Assembly: GCA_020080175.1 (NCBI GenBank)
Contig: JAGHQL010000185.1
Span: forward strand, 1 to 52,004
Direction: 5' to 3'
Source: Glutinoglossum americanum
Taxonomy: Eukaryota; Ascomycota; Geoglossomycetes; Geoglossales; Geoglossaceae
DNA length: 52,004 bases
In this document: piece after piece, positions 36,967-49,221 of the stretch
Layout of the letters: each line of letters begins with the position of its first letter
Numbering within the stretch: position 1 is the stretch's first letter
The notes under the pieces: generated by a model
What the model was told of the DNA's origin: nothing
The model's input: the letters and a program-made list of their open reading frames with translations, nothing else
Database searches by the model: none
Made by a program: the position numbers and the translations under genes

Positions 36967-37605
36967 CTTGATACCGACGCTCACCAGAATAGAAAGTAGA
37001 AGGCGAGGTAAAATATGAGCTAAGCGCTGAAGTTGAGATTACTGCGATGCGATGTGATGCGAGGAGTTAATAGAATGGGCAAACACGGCTGTTCTTGCCA
37101 CCGAGGCGCTGGAAGCACACTAAATATCAAGGCTGAAAGAGTAGGGTGAATAAAGAAATACCGGCTGTCACTAAAGCCTTGACGATCGAATAAGATCTTC
37201 ACCGTTGACAGCACGAGCTCTGCACCCACAGTGGAAGCGTTGTTGTGTCTAGAAGGTGTAACTTGTTACGTAGGTTCAAGAAGCAAACACGGATTTGCCA
37301 AGACATAGGCTCAACCTTCCTTTTCTAGTCTACACTTTCTGGACGATATTTGTTGCCAAATGATTGTTCGGCCGAAGGTGTCTCAGCAGCCCAAGTATAC
37401 TTCCTGACTAATAAAGGATGTATTCGGGGGCACACTCGTCAAATAGTGAGCATGCAACCGGGTGGCTGTGGTGGCTTACCTAACGAGCCGACAAGATTCA
37501 TCGAGAATTATCTCAAGAATTTAATACTGATCAGAACTTTACAGCGGGGGTTTCAACCAATCTAGCCCAGGTCCACAAGCCAAAGGCAAAAGGCTCAATT
37601 TATTT
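36967..37605. other. Intergenic, UBX5 5' side to ECM29 3' side
   Basis: About 640 bp with the UBX5 promoter and ECM29 3' region. No additional gene, repeat or RNA seen. Confidence 0.6.
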
Positions 37606-40600
37606 CTACGCCACACCTCCAGCATCAGGAAGCATCAACAGCTCTTTTGCACGCTGGAGTGTGGTTCTAACAGCTGACGACCGCTCCCTGCTAACCGCGC
37701 CATCCACCTCATCTTGCACCAGAGCCCGTACCTCGCTCAAAGCGCCGCCACCACGTACCTTGCCAATCACCTTGGCCAGTGCCTCGATGCAGCTAGCTCT
37801 TTTGCCGCGTACCGATTCAGGGCCATCTCCAAGTGGGCTTATACCTTTCAGGATGGCCCGCAGGATTCCGCCCCACTGGTCTGTGGTGAGAATCGATGGA
37901 TCGACGACGTAAAGCTTATCCAAGATATCTTTCAATCCCTCAACGGTTGCATCCTGTACCGCTATAGTTGCTAAGGCGTTTGGTTTTTCGGTGACAGCAA
38001 GTGCCTTTTCCAATCTATAGGTAAGTTCTACAATTCAGGTTTAGCGTAAGCCGTTAATGTCTACCTGGTTTTACCCTACCTGGGCCTCCAACATGACTTG
38101 GCTGGAGAGATCGGAAAAGCGTGCTAATTCCATTCGCAATGGTGATTTCTTGCCTGGAGGAAGGTGAGCTGAGATGGTAACTATATCACTAATCTAAGAT
38201 ACTTACACCACCTTTGTGGAATGACCACCATCCGTGGAGTCGATATCCATCTCATTGCAATCTAGAAGTGCTTCGATGGTCGAGGACACAATGCCAAAAA
38301 CTTCAGGAAAGAGATCGAGATCATCTCTTGCCTCTGAGTATTGCCCCAGCAGGTGTATCGCCTGGCGACGGTATACTGGATTACTACGTTTCGCCTCGCG
38401 AAGGGTAATCTTTTTAGCAGAGTAACATCAGCGTTATGAGCAAGAGTGTTTGTACAGGTTGCACTTGACCAGTTGCATTACAACCGAAGGACTTAATCCG
38501 GAGTCTCGAGTGAAACAACCTACCTTGGTTATTTGGTCCGCAATATCTGATCGGTTACTCCACAGACCCGATCCAGTTTTTGCAAAGAGAACAAATGCTT
38601 CCAATACCTTCTCTTTACCATCCCAAGCCTTACCTCCAATAGCCCGTTCTAATGCTGGCCAAATCCTTTCCGCATTTGAAGGATTAAGTTCGTTGCCTGC
38701 TAAACCTATTAAACCTGCGAGTCCCACGAAAGCTTCATTACATACCAGCCGATACCACAATATCCGCAATCGAGAGAGCGGATGCGTGCTTTACAACCCA
38801 GCGAGGTGACTCTAGATGGCTCATACACAACTCGACGATCTCCTGGAGATATAGCAGGACTGCGCGAGCGCCTCCAACATTCTCTGACCAAGCGTTTTCG
38901 AAGTACTCCTTCACGTGCACATCGGAGTCGTGTTTTGCAACAAAGACGAAAGGGAGAAATTCAACACCCAGGTTTGAGAACCGGTCAGAAGAACTGTACC
39001 CCGTTAGAGCTCCGCACCCCCCACCATAGATAGGCAAACGGAGGAGTACCCACTATCTAGAAATGGCATACACTATATCTCCAGATATTGACCTTTTTTT
39101 CTCATCTGCACTATCGTTAGTAGTGAGCATTGGAGTAGGACCTTAGGCTATCAGCTATCAGAATCGTAGCCATACCTTCACCGGAAAAGTAAAGGTCCTT
39201 GCAAAATTTGGCAAGCTTAAGTATCTGGTTATCGGAGGCAACCCTACACACATAACCGGCAGCGGCGGCGTAGGAGCTCGAAACAGCGTCGTTCCGATCT
39301 AGGACGGCCTTCTCGATGATCTTTAGGAATGAATCCGCGTGAGGTTGAAATAAGTAGTTATGGCGAGTTGCAAGAGTTACGAGGACCCTGCTACAACCAG
39401 CCTGCAATGGGCACGCAAAGTCAGCAGGCTTCAAATGCACTAATAGCGATCATCTCATCAGGTAGGAGAGCATATCTGCGCTTTGAGTAAAAATGGATAT
39501 GCTCACTTTAGACGGCATGCCAACTGACTGTTTAATAGCGTTTTCAACGCCCAGCACGAGCTCTGGCATCGTAGGCTCATCCACAAGATCCAAACATTTT
39601 TCAATAGCCTCCATCATTGGAGAGCTCCGAATACTCATTAGCCGAGCGGCGTCGATCTTGAATAATCAGCCATCTTGCTTCAACGATATCCCCACAGGCT
39701 ACCGTACCTTCTCTTCTGTCAGGTTGTACTTAGACGCATTCAAATGAAGGTAGTTAATAGTGGCAGGCTCTAGTGTGCTGAGCAGGCCAAGAAGGCGGGC
39801 CACGAGATCCGGAACAAATGGCCGCAGTGTTTTGCCGGTGCTCTTAACAAGTTTTAATACAGTATCTCAATATACCATTAGCGCTAGAAATCGGCCAGAT
39901 TCGCGAACGGGAGTGTCAGAACTCCAACTTACCTAGAGCAAACATCTGAACCTCCTGGGCGGATGCTTCAAGTCCAGATGTAGACATTAAGAAGGGCATC
40001 ACATTCTCCAACATTTTGTTCGCATCCTTAGATGGAGATGACGAAGAGGACTCGACGCTGCGGACTAGGTTGGCGGTTAAAACGCGGCACAAACCCATGG
40101 CAGCAGCCCGGACAGAATCTTTGATATCATCTAGAACCTTGAAACTCAACGCCCATATATCGCCTAGGTATTTCTCGTACTGTAAACAGGAGGTAAGTAT
40201 TTAGAGAGGAATAAGTACATATCATACTCAGAAGTTATTTAAAATGAGAAGGTATTACCTTCACAGGTGGCCGGCCTCGAACAAGATCAGCTATTGCAGC
40301 ACAGCTAGCCTCTCGGACTCGCCACTCCTTTCCAACGATGCTCTTTAATAGGTCATTCATGATGCTATCGAAATGTATATCAATAGTTGTAGAAGGGTCT
40401 TTGACCAAGGCCGCCCATATGTCGTTCATCGACTTCTGAACAATTGGGTTTGGGTCAAACCGATATCGGAAAAGCTTAGGGTATAGTTTCGGATTTTCTG
40501 CAAGATACCCATCAACACTCGAGTTTGAGAGAATACTGCCCAGGCCGAACCGCCCAAATGCGGCCCGGCTGGACCAAATGGCGCTATTCGACGCAAGAGA

Positions 40601-43600
40601 CATGAAACGATACACCAAGCTTGGATCTCCAACCTCAGAAGCAAGGCTCATGATCTGGTATCCGTTAACGCCCGTACTATTCAGAAGCGTGATTGACCCC
40701 ACTCACATCTTTATAAGTTGTGACCCCTTTACCCTCACCCGTTGGGAGCGTTCCAGGCCCAAACAGCTCCGTCTCTTCTGCAACATTGCCTGACAGGTTC
40801 GCAGTGTTCCCCGTAAATGAAGAAACAAGGTCCCGCACAAGGTCATCCTATTACGTTATCAGCATCAAAACGCGGGTTAAAAAGGAGGCCATACCTTCAC
40901 CTCCTTGTCGCCTTTCTCGTAAACCAAAGTAAGGCCTCGGGATGCGGTTTCTTGAACGAACTCTATAGTGACACGTTAGCAAATCAAAATAGGCGCACTG
41001 CTAGCTGTAGATACTTGTATTTTTACTTAAATAACATACCATCACGATCTGAGAGAAATCCCTTAAATGCTGCCTGTGATAACCTCAAGCGCTCCTGGAC
41101 CTCTGGCAAGTGTCCGCAATACTGCACTAGACACAATAGCCAAACACAAGAAGCCTAGACTACGGTTAGCCAGCATCCATCTGAGCACAAGATTCTAACA
41201 TGTTCCCACCTTTCTAAGCGCAGGTTTCGTATTTTTAGAGTCCTCAAGTACCCGATCCAATATCTCAGATAGCCTACGCTGACATGGAGCTACTGAGGGC
41301 ACGCTTCCTTCAACGTCTATCTCCATTATCAGTGCTTTCGAGCCCCATCCTGCAGCAACGCAACTGAGAGCCTCTCCAACTGAAAACTGTAGTTCTGGCT
41401 GGCGTAGTGCATGCAGCTTAAAAATATGATCCAATATCATACGAGGTAAGCCGTTACCTTCTGGTTCAACATCCGCAGATATCATGGCAAAACGGCCTAA
41501 TGCAGCGACGGCTTTCTCACTGCCAGCCTTAGCGCTCTCCGCAAGCTTCTCGACAACGAGCTCCACAGTGTGAGAAGCAGGTATCGATGTCGGCGACAGT
41601 ACTGAGAAGATGCTGAGCTGACCAATAGCTAGGAATGCTGCTTCTCGGAGCAAGTTATCCTTTGACTCCCCTACAATATCAAACACAATAAATTTAAAAT
41701 TAGTTAGTATGCTGTCCGGGATAGAATTTGGGCGCTGGCGGAAAGATAGCCTGCTGAACAGGTATCCCAGAGCAAGGATAGATCCATGGGCTTTATTGAC
41801 TTCCTAGAACTAGTCAGTCACCACCAAAGGCTGTATGATCGTGACTTATTTTATGCTACTGACTGCGCCAATTGCCCCCCGCCAAGCTTCAGCGGTCTGC
41901 AAAAATGGCACCACGATGCGCCGTACTTCTTTGTCTGAGCAAGCACCATGGGATGCCAAGATCCCTAACGCATGCGAGGCTGTGGACCTGGTCCGGAAAT
42001 TGTTTGAGAAAATCGCTCGCTAGAGGGTATATGTTAGACACGGCCAATAAACTGAAAGGCACAATAACTTACACCGAGTTCTTGAATCCGTCCAACAAGG
42101 GGCACCAATAGCTTGTCAGCACTCAGGGCACAGAGTTCCACAAAATATTCACCACAGCGCTCGAGGCCTTCACCATTATTCCAGATTAAGCCGTTGAAAA
42201 CGGCATGAAGAAGCCTCATCACCGTTCGAGTGCCTAATGCAGATTCTGTGGATGCAAAATTCCGCAAGTACCCTCTGATGCTCTCCCGAGCGGTCTCATC
42301 TGCTGAAACCACCGAATCAAGCTTTTGTCCCCAATCCACGTCAATTGTAGGCACTACACTTGTTTGCTCCAGCGCCTGTGCCAGTAGAACCCTGCGGCAG
42401 TAAGCGATCGCAGGCGCTAGGACATAGGCCTGCCGGCTCTGAAGGGAGGATATCCTTGATGTATCGTCTGACATCCTGTCATTGTCTACTGGAGATTTTC
42501 CGAAAATGTACAGAGTCAGCTGGACGATGTCTGGGAATCTACATTTTGCACTTGTGGCGACATCTCCTGATACCCCCTGCCCAGGGTTAAGAATTCTATA
42601 CCAGTGGGGATCGAGGCCCTTCTTCCCTTCTTCAATGACATCACTCCTTTCACCGGGCCAACCCCCAACTGCCAGTAAATCGATCCACCTGCCCGCTTCG
42701 TCGCTATAAGCCAGTGATCGATTTGCGAACCGTACAGCAACAAAGCGTGTGCTTCGGCGAACCTTAGAACCGTCTCCCGAGGGACTATCATCGCCAACTT
42801 GGAGCTCCATATGCTGCTGCAGCAGCGAACGCAGAGCTCCCGCAACATCCGCGTCTAGGTCTCCCGAAAATGCCCCAATGACGCTAGATATCCCTTCTTC
42901 GACACTGACAGAGATGCTTTCTCCAGAGCCTTCCTCACTCAGGGACCGGAACAGCCATCGCAGGAGATCCATATTCGGATCTAGGATTAGCTCCCCTGGG
43001 CTGGTTTTTGCTAGAAGGCCAATGCTCTCATATGCATAACCCCGCAAAGACATTTCAGCGGAAGAACGAATGCCTTCATTGCTTGTACTTGGGTTAGGCC
43101 ATCCTTGATGCTCGATATAGTCTCTCAGTTTATACACTAAACTTGGCGCAATGGATCGTAAGTCTGACATTGATCCCATACGAGCCGCCCAGTTGGTGAA
43201 GGAGAATATCGCCCCCCTCAGCTTCGAGGCCTCACGTCCTGAGACACCAGGCACCATCCCTGTACTTTCATCGGTGACACTGGAGGGTGTAATGCCCTCC
43301 TCCACGACACGCATGATATCAGTTGTAAAGGTCGTAGCAATCACTGATTTGGATAACAGTCCCAAGATTTTCGTCTTGAGTGCTAGCTTAACAGGGAGAT
43401 GGCCTTGGAGATCCGAGCCTCCAAAATAAATACGGAACAACCGGTCGGTTAAGGAGTGATCTTCGAGAGATACACTTGGCAACGTCCGCTTAAGGATATC
43501 ATCCCCAATGTCGGATATGCGAGAATTAGGATCAGCGGAAGCGAACAACGCAGGCAAGAATCTCTCTTCATCGATAAATGCACCGCTCGAGACAAATCTC

Positions 43601-44546
43601 GCAACCGCAATCTTTACGGCCACCAGGTTCATTCCGCCTTTTTCCCCTGGCGCCCACGTCTCCAGCTTGCCCCCAAGAGTTAGGAACGCATATTCATCCG
43701 CACTGATTCCAGGACACCTCGGAGTAGTTTCACCTTTCTCTCCGGGTCGGATAACAGTGAGTAATATAACCTTGCCGAACCAAGCGGCAAGAAATTTAGC
43801 ATCGATGGGTCTTTCCGCCATGCCCAACTTTTCTCGAAGCTCACTATCTTCCTTACTTCCTCGTGGAGGCAGCGGGAATTGCGGGAGCAACCTGAGCAGA
43901 AGGTTGAAAAGAGTTGCTCCATGTGCCCCGGGGTTTGATCCATTTTCGGCGATCCCATGAATCAGACTTGGAAATAACTCGACTCGTTCCTGTTAAATAG
44001 CGTTTAGACCGTAACAGTGTTCACAAGGGCTAGGTACCCTCTCACCAGAGCGGGTAGTCTGTCAAGTCCCTGCTGCACGTATATCAAGTCAAAGTGCCGG
44101 ATCAGAGGTATAGCTGAGTGTTCACTGAACTGCTTGAGAAGGGCAGCCACCGGAAGCTTAATGGAACTATGGTCTGCGCGTCAACGATAGATCTAACAAT
44201 TGTGAGCGCAAAATGGAATCGTCCAGGATACCCTACGGTGGCTTGATTCTAGTATTAACATGATGGCATATTGAAATAACCTATCACAGAATAATACGGA
44301 CTATTATTAGCGGACCTATTCCCCTCACCCAGCTCGTGAAAGGAGCAGCAGAGGTACTTCTTATAACCAAACTTGCGAGATTCTCACTTTATTCCGCACA
44401 CTCACGTGCTCACTAGCAAGTTTGAGCAACAATGGAGCCAAGTAAGTCCTCAAGACAGTTTCCAACTTGAGATCAGAATCCGCTAAGGCTATTCGAAGTT
44501 CCACTTTATTGAGCAGGTTGAGCTCTTTCGCCTCCGGAGTCGACAT
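37606..44546 (-). CDS. ECM29: Proteasome adaptor and scaffold protein Ecm29
   Basis: A HEAT-repeat protein that binds the 26S proteasome, checks its assembly and stabilises or remodels core-regulatory contacts; cytosolic and nuclear. About 20 exons: 44546-44388, 44280-44237, 44166-44046, 43989-42073, 42019-41864, 41803-41210, 41154-41040, 40962-40895, 40847-40707, 40654-40259, 40179-39933, 39865-39708, 39656-39507, 39401-39176, 39105-39054, 38993-38746, 38696-38524, then about 38409-38213, 38153-38080 and 38014-37606. Total is about 1,880 aa, close to yeast Ecm29. Family text: ELNLLNKVELRIALADSDLK at the start, IKLPVAALLKQ, WAARMGS, SSRAAFGRFGLG, LYPKLFRYRFDPNP, EWRVREASCAAIADLVRGRP, KALAVTEKPNALATI near the end. 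Phase is exact for the first 17 exons. The two junctions near 38180 and 38040 are ambiguous. Helical HEAT-like pairs run the whole length. UBX5 next door also serves the ubiquitin system. Confidence 0.94.
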
Positions 44547-46951
44547 CGTTGTGGTGAATCGAATGTAATAGCCAGGCTCGCCAACGACACCTTTGTTATT
44601 CGTTTCACCTAGCAGCCAGGCTACAACTAACTGCGTACTGCGGCTATATTGACCTCAATGTAAAGCGGCAGCGGAACATTTCTTCCACGAAGCCTTGGCG
44701 CCTCTCACATCCGAAACGTCTATGGGATTACTTCAACTTTCTTTTCCGCGGTTTTTACGCAGTACTAGCCTGGTGGTTACGCTATCACAACCACCACCAG
44801 ACTCGAGAATGTGCAATCGATTGTGCTCCAGATCAGCTCTAACATCTCCGCAGATATTGGGGACGGGTAAGAAACAATAGGATGCCCCGTATCATAGTAA
44901 AGCAGAGGAACTTCAATAGCCATAAGCCGTCGAGGTCCCTTTTACGTCGCGTACTTGTATGTACATGTTAGGTGAATAAGGCAACGTCAGGACGACGCAG
45001 CGAAAGAACCTACTAACCCTTAAAACTTGAAAATCGGAAACACATACGAGTACTCTGGAATTCCAGAGTAAAGATTTCGAAATGACGTATGTTATCACAA
45101 GCTGCGGAGTACTACCCACGGAAAAATGAAGTAATCCGCCCTCAATCGAGTAGGGATCCGCCGAGATATGCCGGATATGATGGAATTTCGACGAGCCCCA
45201 ACGCGTGTGCTTTGCGTAAATTATCTTGAGGCTCTGGGGATTGGGATTGGGATTCGCTAGGATTCTTTGCCACAGTTAGGTCGCCACGATTGCGTCCCCA
45301 CGACTGATCTCCGCAGTCTATACGTGATGCAGGTCCGTGCCTAAAATCCTAATCAGGTTTGATAAAAAGCGCTTTGTTAACATTTTCGTTTCCATCATTG
45401 GGTGCAAATTACCTATCGAGCAGAGAGCACATTTTTGGGCCGGGATCTACGGCAGACACGCATTCATGCCTTGCGTAGCTTGCTTTGACATCCACCCAAA
45501 GCGACCATCCAGCGGTCAAGGGATAAGGCGCAGGAAGTGGCGCCTAACCGAAATGGTTAGTTATGCTTTGCGCCACTCCGGATCAAAAATCCGGGCCCAT
45601 CACATCAACATTCGGCATATAATTCTCAATTACTTGACCAATGGACAACCACATCGCCATTCCCTCCCCTGTCCCCCGATGGCACGCCCATACTGCCTTC
45701 GGCTCCTCTAATTTTAAGCTCATGACGCACCCCGTCGTGGACCCGAAGTCCACCAGGCACATACAGAAGTCCTCTCGGCGCATATAGTTGTTTCCTTGGA
45801 TCATGACAGACAATGCCGATGCATTGGTGGGTCATCCCTCAGTCCCATCCCCCGCCACCTACGGAATATATGCAAACAGGGCTCCTTTACTCTTTCTGAT
45901 GTCAAGGCCGATCTTTAAAAAAAAACAATGCCTTGTTACTTGCTGGCATATGTATCGAAATAGGCAAACGAAAATCCCGCCCAAGACCATGTGGAGTTCC
46001 TCCGATTTCCGACAACTGGCAATATATTCCATTTGAAAATTACGCTTTTCTCTCTTTACCTAAGACTGTTTATCTGCATACAAGATTCCATACCATCTGC
46101 AAGTTTTATTGATCAAGCTTTTCATACAGGGCGTGCCTCACCCTCGTTTTCTCAGAACTTGGGTCGCTAGATTCTCCAGTCCTGACCGACACTGCTAAGC
46201 CTAGGGGCCCGTGGCGTGCGAGGCTGTGCTGTCCCATCCGATATCGTTCAAGGAAGATCGTCGCTGCACTCGCCACAATCGAGGGTCCAGAGCCAAACCT
46301 AACTACCTCTCTTGGTTAACTGAAAATCCTATTTGCCGCTTTATGCATTATACCAACGAGAATAAATACCGTCGAAGCATTACAACTGTCGGGCACCCTG
46401 CCATCATTACCTTTCAGCTGAGCCCGTTTACGGTATCAGAAGCACTCAGACCACTCAGTTCTGGAACCGGGCTCCGTAGCCAATCAGCCTCCTCTTCTAA
46501 CCACTCGCCACTTTCACCCGAAGCAAGTTGTGACTAGCATCATTGTTTTGTTATTTGCCTTTGGTTCCGTCGATCCTAGTTCCTTCATCTATTTTCATGC
46601 TAGTCGAGATCGTTCTATTCAGTGCTAGCTCGTTAATCGCAGTCTTCTGCATCCCACTGCTCAACTTACCTTCGAGCTTTTGAGGCTGATTCCGACGATA
46701 CTCCTATTTGCTCCGGCGCTCGCCATACTCTTGTGTACACCAATCCTCAAAGGGCAAAAATAGCGCTACCTTTTCTGGTAGATATCCTAGAGGGGGTCAC
46801 CTCCCGTGCAACTGGATATCAAACCCATTAGAGGGTCCCGTGAACCGAAGAAGTGCGCTTTCATTCGAATATCCGCCATTCGCTCTAAGCTAACTCATCA
46901 CTAATTCATCTAGAGTATTGAAGAGATCCCCCATCTATATCAGAAGAACCT
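44547..46951. promoter_or_regulatory. Divergent intergenic region between ECM29 and the YTH gene
   Basis: About 2.4 kb between two genes read away from each other, so it must hold both promoters. The last 400 bp before the YTH ATG (about 46540-46951) are pyrimidine-rich and could be a long 5' leader, possibly with an unseen upstream intron. Short open frames (45337-45711, 46211-46537, 46708-46893) look non-coding. I did not find a recognisable proteasome control element near ECM29. Confidence 0.45.
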
Positions 46952-49221
46952 ATGGGCAATGGGTCATTGTCGCCAAAGCAGCCACCTTCTTTGGAAACAT
47001 CAGACATGTCCGAAGGTCGTCCGGAGTCTTTAGCAGCAAATTTCCAAGTGCGCGCCGGTCACTCGACATGCGGGCCACAGGTTAGCACTAAAGCTCCAGC
47101 AATCGCTGCATCTCCAGACATACAGTCAAGCGGTCCGATCATATGGCCGCAGGTTGTCTCGCCTTCAACTGACCCTCAGCGTCTGGCGTCGGGAGAACCC
47201 GGATCTCAAGGCCCTCAAAGCTTCTCAAGCGCAAGCTCGCCTCGATACGTTGCGGCTCAAACTCAGGCTCAGGAGCTGGGGGGACCGTTCAGCATGAGTG
47301 ATATGGGCCGAGCGTTGCACGGGCATAATACAATAACGCCCATAAGGCAGCAATACCAACCGCACCAGCAGCGATTTCCAGCTGGCCCCACCGATGCTCC
47401 AGCTCCTGCCCTCGTCTATCATGTGCCGCTCGAGATGCCGCAACTTGCTGGCCAGACAGCGATGTCTTTCCAGAATAATCCTATGTGGCCCATGAACCAT
47501 CCACAGTATTACCAAACCATGTATCAGCAGGCTCCCCACAACGCGGTCGGATCTGGATACCCCCAGTTTGTGCAGCTGCATCAAGTCCGATCTCCGGGCA
47601 TAGATCCTGCTCAAAGCCAGTATCCCAACACGCCCTGGTTGCCACAGCAACAGCAACCTCCCCAACCTCCCAATTCTTACTCTTACTCTACTACGCCATA
47701 TGATGTCTCAGGCCAAGGCGCTCTTCCCAAACACAGCGTAGGCAGTTACTCTACGCCGCCATATCCGACTCCATATCCGCGAAGATCAAGTCTCCCACCT
47801 GCCCATCAGAGTCCGATGACTCGACCGGATGGTGAGCATGAAGGAATCGGCCCTCACAGTGGAATTACCCCAAGCCCCGGATACCGCATCAGCAATCCCC
47901 AAACCCGTTCTCTAAGCGTACCAAGTGAGTTAGCAGTCTCTGTTAAGACGAAAACTTTAATCGCCGTATAATGACGTTTCCTCAGCAGACGTTAGTAGCA
48001 GTAGCGGAAGCGGCAATTTCGCAGGAGTATCCCCAGGTCCTCTCCATCCATCAATACTAAGAGGTCCGCCAAGAAAACCTAAACAATCGGGTCACGCACT
48101 CTGGGTTGGTAACTTGCCTCCCGGAACCAGAATCGTGGATCTAAAGGATCATTTTTCTCGAGACGCGACAGCAGACATCGAAAGTGTGTTTCTGATCTCG
48201 AAAAGCAACTGCGCCTTCGTGAACTACAAAACGGAAGCAGTCTGCGCATCCGCTATGGCCCGGTTCCATGACTCAAGATTCCAAGGGGTCAGGTTAGTTT
48301 GCCGCCTTCGAAGGGGATCGGCGACCTCACCCGCGTCAACTCCTGCTGGACCCACTTCTTCGGCACAAGCTGCCTCTTCCGAATACGCACCTACTCCGGC
48401 TGCAACTCACAACAGCGAGGTCCTTGGAGAGGAAGGGGACGCGGTGGTCGCCAACAACACATCTAGAGAGAATTCTGAACAACTCAAGGAGCGTTACTTT
48501 ATCGTTAAGAGCCTCACAGTCGAAGACCTAGACATAAGTGTACAGAATGGCACCTGGGCAACTCAATCGCACAACGAAGAAACCCTAAACAAAGCATTTG
48601 AGGTAGGGTTTTCGCAACCCAGAGGCCACTAAATAGTATGCTAATAGCTTGCAGACGAGCGAGAGCGTGTACCTGATATTCTCGGCTAACAAATCTGGCG
48701 AGTATTATGGCTATGCTCGCATGGCCTCCCCGATCAGCGGAGAGCCTTCGTCCTTGACTGCAAACTGGACGCCTAGAATGCCAATTATCGAGAGCTCAGA
48801 TCTTCCGAGGGCCATACCGACCCCCGCCACCGAGTATGCTCCCAAGGGAAGAATTATCGATGATTCGGCGAGGGGGACTATTTTCTGGGAGGCGGATGAT
48901 GACAATGAAGAAGCTTCCTTATTAAAGGATAACCAAGACAACTCCAGTGAACAAAGCGAAGATTGTGAGGATGGGTTGTCATCTAGCAAGTCCTGGGGTA
49001 ACCCATTTAAGATCGAGTGGGTCTCGACGACTCGTCTCCCATTCTATCGTACAAGAGGTCTGCGCAACCCTTGGAATGCGAACAGAGAGGTCAAGATTGC
49101 AAGGGATGGCACTGAACTAGAGACTTCCGTTGGTAGAAGATTACTTATGATGTTCCACCGCTCCACCCCTAGCCCCGCAAGTTCCAGTGGGATACCATTA
49201 GGTGCGCCAATTTTGAGGTAA
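46952..49221 (+). CDS. RRM plus YTH domain RNA-binding protein (m6A-reader family)
   Basis: Three exons (46952-47924, 47986-48602, 48655-49221) total 2,157 nt, giving 718 aa. Residues 1 to about 330 are disordered and Pro/Gln/Ser/Tyr-rich. An RRM lies at about 361-435: HALWVGNLPPGTRIVDLKDH, then ESVFLISKSNCAFVNYKTEA as RNP1-like strand. The YTH domain covers about 492-705: RYFIVKSLTVEDLDISVQNG, then TWATQSHNEETLNKAF, SVYLIFSANKSGEYYGYARM, and after an acidic insert FKIEWVSTTRLPFYRTRG and LRNPWNANREVKIARDGTEL. The Trp of TWATQ occupies the first cage position for methyl-adenosine in YTH proteins; another cage Trp may be in TANWTP. Fungal RRM-YTH proteins are related in domain to Mmi1 and YTHDF, and are expected to bind methylated or specific motif RNA and steer its decay or splicing. 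The second intron interrupts the YTH core. It is the only intact plus-strand gene here. Confidence 0.92.
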
